In this document: one piece after another, positions 58,416-64,000 of the stretch
Layout of the letters: every line of letters starts with the position of its first letter
Position numbering within the stretch: the first letter of the stretch is position 1
NCBI GenBank assembly: GCA_026018925.1
Contig: JAKSZU010000012.1
Span: forward strand, 48,961,207 to 49,025,206
From: Tupaia tana
Taxonomy: Eukaryota; Chordata; Mammalia; Scandentia; Tupaiidae
Length of the DNA: 64,000 bases
Direction of reading: 5' to 3'
Position numbers and translations under genes: made by a program
Notes under the pieces: model-generated
Databases searched by the model: none
The model's input: the letters and a program-made list of their open reading frames with translations, nothing else
Told to the model about the DNA's origin: nothing

Positions 58416-61134
58416 CTAAAAATAAATATTAGATATTTTAAAATTGTGAGTGGAACCCTGTTTTTTGTTTGTTTGTTTGTTTGTTTGTTTTTAGGTTTTT
58501 GCCACAGGCTCATGTATTACCCAGAGAAAGGGAAAGTGAGAAATCATCCCCTCAGGGGAGATGGCCATGACAGAATCCTTTCTCTTCCAGTCTTCTTTTC
58601 AGGATTTTGACACAAACACACACGTGCCTGGTATGATTTTCAAGCCACTGGGTCAGCCATGTGGGCGTTTAGTGCCTTAACCACTGCTGGCCCCTTGTTT
58701 CCCTTTTTAATATGTAATTCACTGATTTTTCTATGAGAAACTCAGAATCAGTTTCAAAAGACAAGTAATAGAAGTCAATCAGAGTTTGACAAGATCTAGA
58801 ACATAAGCTGAGCTTCCTGTCACATCAGTCAGATGAGCTTTTGATCCACAACACTGCTGCATTTTTCTGAGAAACATGAAAGAAGAAACACAACTTTTTT
58901 CCAGATGCATCCAAAACAGAGATGACAAAAATCTACCAAGTCTCAAGGCCAGCAGGTGGCATAGTGGTTGGGGCACTGGCTCCCACATGACCAATCTCAG
59001 TTCAAGTCCCGGACCTAGCAGCTTGAAACTCAAGCTTGGAGCGTGTGATGTGTGCCCAAAATACCGAGAGAAGAAGGGATCAGGATGGATTTCTCACTTT
59101 CTCTCTGTCTCCCTGGTAACTGTACATGCCCTATAGCAAAAATCTCTCTGAGACAACAAAATACTACCAATTCTATCACAGTGTTATTTCAGATCTTGTT
59201 TACGATGTTCAGTTATACAGTTTTTACTTTTGCTAAGCATATAGTGGATCATGCCAAAAATGTTTTTCTTGGGACCAGCAGATGACTTAATGGTTACTGG
59301 ACTCCCATGTAGTGGACCGCGGTTCAAGTCCTAGACCCAGCAGCTTAAACTCATGCCAGGTACATGTGCACGAGTGCCCAAGATCCCAAGAAGAAAAGGG
59401 AGGAGAAGGGATTGCAGCATGGCCATGCCCCCGGAGGGTGATTTCTTACTCTCTGTCTCTCTATCTCTGTCTTTTGGGTGAGTGCACACACCCTATAGCA
59501 AAAATCTCTGTCTCTAAAAAAAAAATGTTGTTTTTAAAAAACCAAATTCAAGAACTTTACATTACCATAATTTATTATCCAGCATTAAATGATAAACAAA
59601 ATAATTATTAGTTAACTGGTCATAAAAATGTACTTATTTCTAATAATAAGTACTTTGAATCACCCAGTATTCATCATATAAAGAATGTAAACTATTTTCT
59701 CTACTATATCAATTAATTACCAAATCCTGTGAAGTAAGGGAGAAAAAACATGATCTCTCTGTCTTTTTAAAGAGGAAACCAAGGCATAAAAAGTTTTTTC
59801 TCATAAGTGCTTTTCCTAGGGTCACACTGTAAGCAGTATGGAAGGGATCATCAGAATGCAATACTTAATTTAGTATTTTATCCTATAGACTATGCATTAC
59901 TTTTTGCAAATTTTGTATCCATGATTCCCGTATTTATAGATCATTATCTAAAGAACCAAAGGTGGGAAGAGAAAAAGAACTCAATGAGGAGGATTAATTA
60001 AATAGCAGAAGTTCAGTAAAAAAATTAAGAGCACTGATGCCTGTGTCTAACAGATGTTTATTCCCCAAGTCATGTGCATCTTGGTTATGTACTCTCAAAA
60101 GCAATTCTTTAGCCTAACACCATTGGGAATATCTTTGTCATGCACCCATTGGAACACTATAATGGGTTTTCAACTTTTGGGGGACTACTTGGGGCAGATA
60201 TATAGACACTTTGGAAAGGGGAAAAGGGAGAGTATACTTTTTGTTGTTGTTGTTCACTCTGTCAAAGAGTAGGACAGGGCAAAAGAGATCTAGGTTAGTC
60301 TTGGATTTTCTAGATGCTTAGATGTCCTAGTTTTCTAGAACTAGGATAGTAGAAGACAAGTTAAAGGCTTTTAAATCATATTCTCAGTGCTTACAATTTC
60401 TCAGCCTCTTCATAAATTCGAGTGGCCATTTTAGAGTCTGGAAAGGATATAATGGTTTGATATGATAACAGAGCATAGTTAATAGAAAGAGTCCTGACAT
60501 CAGGTCAGTACAAGTTTTCACTCTACTTTTGCCTTCAGCAACAACTCACTTTTCACTCCTCTTTACAGATTAATTGAAAATAATGAAATCCTTCCTGACT
60601 GTTTAACAAAGTTACGATAAGAAAAAAATATGTATACATAAATTTGTATTACAAGCCATAAAGCACTATAAACATATAAGTTATGATTAAATAGATAAGC
60701 CATACTTGCAAGGAAATGCTGTGAAATAGTCCTAATTTTTTGTTCATAGCTTACTATAACACATTTTATTTGATTTTGTTGTTGCTGTTGTCATTCACAA
60801 TTTTGCTGTTGTGTCACAAAAACTTTACAATAAAGCCTGCTTTGATGTGATCAATATTTGTATTATAACTCCTTTTCCCCATGGCTACCCCAAAAAACAG
60901 AAAGAATAAGATAGATGAGAAACTCATTTTAACTTATTTAATATTCTCAGTATACTGTGAGGTAATTTCTTGGCAGTAAGATCTATGAACTCAGTGCCAA
61001 GGATGATTAAGTCTAACATCGTTATGTTTGGAAAATAGTAGTTGCAGACATACCTGAGAAAAATAGTGCTCAATCTTCATATTTTTCCTTTCATTGAATG
61101 GGACCTTCTGTGACCTCCGTTTCTTACAGCTCAT
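56646..61134 (-). CDS. FAM111A: FAM111A, PCNA-interacting trypsin-like serine protease (2 coding exons)
   Basis: Coding exons 61134-61054 and 58415-56646 join in phase 0 to give 616 aa (human 611). The protein matches FAM111A throughout rather than the longer FAM111B. Residues 18-27 hold the PIP box (MKIEHYF, with Y24 and F25 at the same numbers as in human) that binds PCNA. The C-terminal half is a trypsin-like protease with H393 (TCRHVID), D445 (NYDYAVLKL) and S548 (FGASGSPVF) as triad. The autocleavage site known in human at F334/G335 is kept here as F341/G342 (TNFGKL). FAM111A is nuclear, removes protein obstacles at replication forks, is cell-cycle regulated and restricts polyomavirus replication. 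Gain-of-function alleles cause Kenny-Caffey syndrome type 2. It sits upstream of DTX4 on the same strand, as in human. Confidence 0.96.
58459..58694 (-). repeat. tRNA-SINE, long type, in FAM111A intron
   Basis: Antisense copy with (GTTT)n at the tail side, TTTTTGCCACAGGCTC, CTCAGGGGAGATGGCC and head ending CACTGCTGGCCCC. It begins about 45 bp upstream of the terminal exon acceptor. Confidence 0.87.
58945..59161 (+). repeat. tRNA-SINE in FAM111A intron
   Basis: Sense copy with old-type head (AGGCCAGCAGGTGGCATAGT) and a shortened body. Confidence 0.85.
59271..59520 (+). repeat. tRNA-SINE, long type, in FAM111A intron
   Basis: Sense copy GGGACCAGCAGATGACTTAA to tail box CACCCTATAGCAAAAATC; flanks AAAAATGTTTTTCTT and AAAAATGTTGTTTTT look like a target duplication. 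Confidence 0.88.
59755..59860 (-). repeat. MIR fragment
   Basis: AAAGAGGAAACCAAGGCATA and TTCCTAGGGTCACACTGTAA; antisense core in the FAM111A intron. Confidence 0.5.
59861..61053. other. FAM111A intron, AT-rich, unassigned
   Basis: No exon or named repeat apart from weak MIR-like sequence near 60460-60560. Confidence 0.4.
61054..61134 (-). CDS. FAM111A: FAM111A coding exon 1 (start codon, PIP box)
   Basis: This exon encodes 27 residues, [20 protein letters not shown] followed by IEHYFSQ, and ends at the donor TCTCAG/GTATGT. It too short and alternative-looking to stand alone, but the MSCKK start, the PIP box and the in-phase junction identify it. A good acceptor (AGTGTTTCAG) ends at 61164, leaving 29 nt of 5-prime UTR in this exon, so at least one non-coding exon lies further upstream. 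Confidence 0.93.
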
Positions 61135-61163
61135 GATGGCTTGAAGATGAATGGATGGTTCAG
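61135..61163 (-). other. FAM111A: FAM111A 5-prime UTR segment of first coding exon
   Basis: The sense strand reads GTTTCAG/CTGAACC at this boundary, a plausible acceptor, followed by 29 non-coding bases and the start codon in context GCCATCATGA. The upstream non-coding exon was not located. Confidence 0.5.
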
Positions 61164-61364
61164 CTGAAACACTAATTTCAAAAAGGTTTGAGTTGTAGCA
61201 ATATTTTCATAGCTGTCATTAAATGTACTGAGGAAAAGATTAACTGGGATTTATATCTTATGTTCCTCTTCAGCTCTAACTTTGTCTATCCAGAGATGTA
61301 AACTTAGCAAGTAGATAGTTTATCTATCAGTTATAATCACCCCAACAATGAAAGCTCTCTTTTA

Positions 61365-61540
61365 CTGAACACTATATTTAACACTTTATGAAAACTATCT
61401 TGAATTGCTAATCTCCAAAAATACTATCCAAGTAGGTATATCTACATTTTTAAAATAGGAACCATTTATTTTAGAGAAGGAAAGTGATCTTCCCAAGACC
61501 AGTGTTACATGGCAGAGAAAGAATTCAAATACAGGCATAA
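61365..61540 (-). repeat. MIR
   Basis: TTACTGAACACTATATTTAA, AGAAGGAAAGTGATCTTCCC and ACATGGCAGAGAAAGAATTC; antisense MIR just upstream of the first FAM111A coding exon. Confidence 0.5.
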
Positions 61541-62117
61541 ATGTCCCATAGAAGAGTTTGCAGCTGGGGAATTTAAGTATATTCTAGTTACACTAATGCT
61601 AAAATACATTCTTTACATAGTATGGAGATGGCAAAGATGGTAAAATTATAGGAACATGGTACAAAAATAACTAGGTAGTTCCCTGAAGACAAGTAAAATT
61701 TGGAATAAGATTTAAAAAAAAAAATTTAGAAAGTCTGCCTGGGATGATAATCAGAAGTCAGTTCTAGTTTTTTGCAGTTTTAGTATTTTTTGCTTAGATA
61801 TTTGGTTAAGAAACATGTTTTCCTCTACATCTCTTCTGATGTATCCCCAGAAGAGAATGACCAATTTAAATAAGATGGTGAAATCTTCAGTAGTGATAAA
61901 TACCACTAGAAGTATAAATACCTTTGAGGGTATCTGTCTGAACAATGCAATGGAAAGCCATCAATACAGATATATTTTTAAAGATACATTCAATGAATAA
62001 ATCTAGTAGGCAGATGGGACTGCGTACTCTATTCTAAGTGCTTTTCAAGAAATACCTTGTATAATTCTTTAAACACTTCGATAGATATTTTTAGTCTGGC
62101 TGATAAAAAACTTGAAC

Positions 62118-62387
62118 GGGGCCAGTCAGAGGCAGTAGTTAAGATGGCTGGACTTCACATGGCTGAATGAGTGATTAGAATCCTACAGATGGTGGTTTGA
62201 AAAGTATTCTGGGCACATACGAGAACCCCAAATCCCAAAAGAAGAATGGAGGAAAAGGGACTGGAACATGGCTGTGCCCCCTTGGGGATGCTATCTCACT
62301 TTCTCTCTTTCTCTCTGTCTCTTTCCAGTGAGTACACACATTCTCTAGCAAATTAAAAAAGAAAGAAAGAAACAAAACAAAAAAAAA
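62118..62387 (+). repeat. tRNA-SINE, long type, diverged
   Basis: Sense copy: GGGGCCAGTCAGAGGCAGTA, body GGAACATGGCTGTGCCCCCT, tail CTCTAGCAAATTAAAAAAG. Confidence 0.83.
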
Positions 62388-62731
62388 GTATTTGAACATC
62401 CAGAGAAATTAAATATATACTTATGGTCAATAAAAACCCATACAGTATGGTTATGAGACTTTATTATGAACATTTTCTAAGAAAAAAATAGAGGATGGTA
62501 TACTAAACTTTCACATATGTATCATGTAGTGTTAATAATTGTTCCCCTTTTTTGAAGTTTACCACATCTTGTTATTTCACTAGATTATTTTATAATTAGA
62601 AGTATTGTGACATTTTAGCCCTAATTATCAATTTCCATCTCTAAAAATTAAGGACCTTTTCTTATATAATCACAATATTGATTTATTCATACCAAGATCC
62701 AATTGAGGTACATAAGTTGGCTTTGATTATA

Positions 62732-63022
62732 TCTTTATTTTTTATTTTTTAATTTTTTGCTAGAGGGAGAATGTGATTTACAGAGAGAGAGAGACACATA
62801 GACAGAGATCGAGAGAGAAGAAGAGGAGAAAATACCTCCCTTCCCAAAGAGAATGATCAGGTAGCAATCCCTTCTACTCCAACTCTCCCTCCTTTTAGGA
62901 TTCTGGGGACACATGCACATGTGCCCTGCATGTTTCTTATGTCTCTGGGTCTGGAACTCTAACCTCAGGGTCAGCTGTGTGGGATCTGGTTGTCCCAACT
63001 ACTTGGCCATGGAGCTGGCTCA
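62732..63022 (-). repeat. tRNA-SINE, long type, diverged
   Basis: Antisense copy: TTTTTTGCTAGAGGGAGAAT, ACAGAGAGAGAGAGACAC, head ending CCATGGAGCTGGCTC. Confidence 0.8.
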
Positions 63023-63234
63023 GTCATGTCTTCTAATGCTTTTATTATAAAAAAGGCAGTGATTTCCTAGAGAGAACAGAGAGATGTTGTCTGTTGCATA
63101 TTCACCTCCTGGGTGGTTTCTTTACATTTTTGTTTAATCTGTGTTCTAATCCCTATTTCTTTTGTCAAGTGAAAGTAATCCAAAAACTATGTATCTTTTC
63201 TTAACCATCCTATAATACTATGGAGCAGAAGCCC

Positions 63235-63360
63235 TGATTTTCTTTTTTACTGGTAGTAAGCAACTAAGAAAACCCATTTATCCTCTCTGAGCCCTAGTTT
63301 CCTATTTTTAAAAGGGGGCAGTGATTACAAATGGGGTGATGAATATGGAAATGACATATT
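63235..63360 (+). repeat. MIR-like fragment
   Basis: CTCTCTGAGCCCTAGTTTCC and AAAAGGGGGCAGTGATTACA resemble the sense core. Confidence 0.45.
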
Positions 63361-64000
63361 ATTATTAAAACATTTGTTTTTATAAAAGCAACTGGGCTCA
63401 ATTATTAAGTTGCCACTCACTAGCTGCATGATATTGGTCATATTAATTAATATATAATAAATATTTAATATTATATTTTAATGTTATAGCATATATGATT
63501 AAAATAATAATTAAATCTCTGCCTTATTTTTCTCACTCTAAGACAAGACTAGTGTTAGAATCAACCTCTGTTGTGAATATTTACAAAATATAATGTATGT
63601 AAATAAAACCTTTAGAACAATACCTGGTGGGAATGAGGGAAGAGAGCCTGTCCTTGCATACTTTGAAAAACCATGTTTTGTGTTGTAAATGTACAATTAT
63701 AGAATGTAAATAAAAATAAAACAAAACAGTACTTGGCATGTAATGACTTTCCCAGTGAACATTCCTGTAAATACAATTATTGTTATTAATACGTTTACCA
63801 CAGGGATCCTTTTTAAATAGCTGAGAATTCAGGAAAACAAAAATAGATAAATAATTGAGGAACCGGGCTATACTGTGAGGTCCTTGAAAGCAGAACTTAA
63901 GGCCCAACAATTAGGAAAACTGCTTACTATGTCTGTTGATGATGACTCATCTTAGAGTTGGAGAGAGGACCCAAGTGCTTTAGAAATGGCTACAGAGAGT

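Larger units (their letters stand above)
61541..64000. other. FAM111A: FAM111A upstream flank, mostly unassigned
   Basis: AT-rich DNA with two SINEs and one MIR-like piece. No CpG island, so the FAM111A promoter is either CpG-poor or beyond the window. No FAM111B sequence is seen. Confidence 0.4.

Overview
The window is nuclear DNA from a placental mammal. It holds two spliced host genes with canonical GT-AG introns, ancient mammalian repeats (MIR, L2, MER5A, MER20, old L1M, MaLR and ERVL fossils), and about fifty copies of lineage-specific, tRNA-derived SINEs. I see no Alu, B1/B2, carnivore CAN, horse ERE, ruminant BOV or vespertilionid VES elements, so primates, rodents and several other orders look unlikely. 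The SINE has a tRNA-like head, a long unrelated body, a CT-rich stretch and an A tail. I could not assign it to an order from sequence alone; a horseshoe-bat-type lineage or colugo are guesses, not results.

Region 1 to about 35.3 kb is DTX4 (Deltex E3 ubiquitin ligase 4), complete in coding sequence on the minus strand. Nine coding exons between 34336 and 39 join in frame to 619 codons plus stop, the length of human DTX4. They encode two WWE domains, a proline-rich linker, a RING-H2 finger and the DTC domain. Its start lies in a CpG island (about 34.04-35.33 kb). Two strong CTCF-like motifs in convergent orientation lie in intron 2 (20.3 kb) and just upstream of the island (35.3 kb). The introns hold MIR, L2, MER20, MER5A, one L1 tail and many SINEs.

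Region 35.3-56.5 kb is intergenic and made almost wholly of nested repeats. These are a MaLR LTR fossil split by three SINEs (36.8-37.7 kb), and an antisense old L1 (39.3-44.2 kb) interrupted by a Tigger-like DNA transposon and by about ten SINEs. An antisense ERVL internal fossil follows (about 45.1-47.5 kb), then a further MaLR LTR, L1 3-prime pieces, and an 80-bp mariner-like MITE with TA target duplications (54.0 kb).

Region 56.6-61.2 kb is FAM111A on the minus strand. A short first coding exon (61134-61054) carries the PCNA-interacting PIP box. A large terminal exon (58415-56646) encodes the trypsin-like protease with an intact His-Asp-Ser triad, for 616 aa in total. FAM111A lies upstream of DTX4 on the same strand, which matches the human 11q12 arrangement. 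The FAM111A promoter and upstream non-coding exon(s) were not identified and may lie beyond 64 kb.

The two genes are not known to share a pathway. DTX4 acts in cytoplasmic/endosomal ubiquitin signalling (Notch, TBK1), FAM111A in nuclear replication-fork protection and viral restriction. The most unusual material is the SINE landscape: a young subfamily with precise target duplications, an older one with a CTCF-like core in its head, an inverted SINE-SINE fusion inside a DTX4 intron, and insertions nested three deep. I found no bacterial-type operon, CRISPR array or clearly new protein system.
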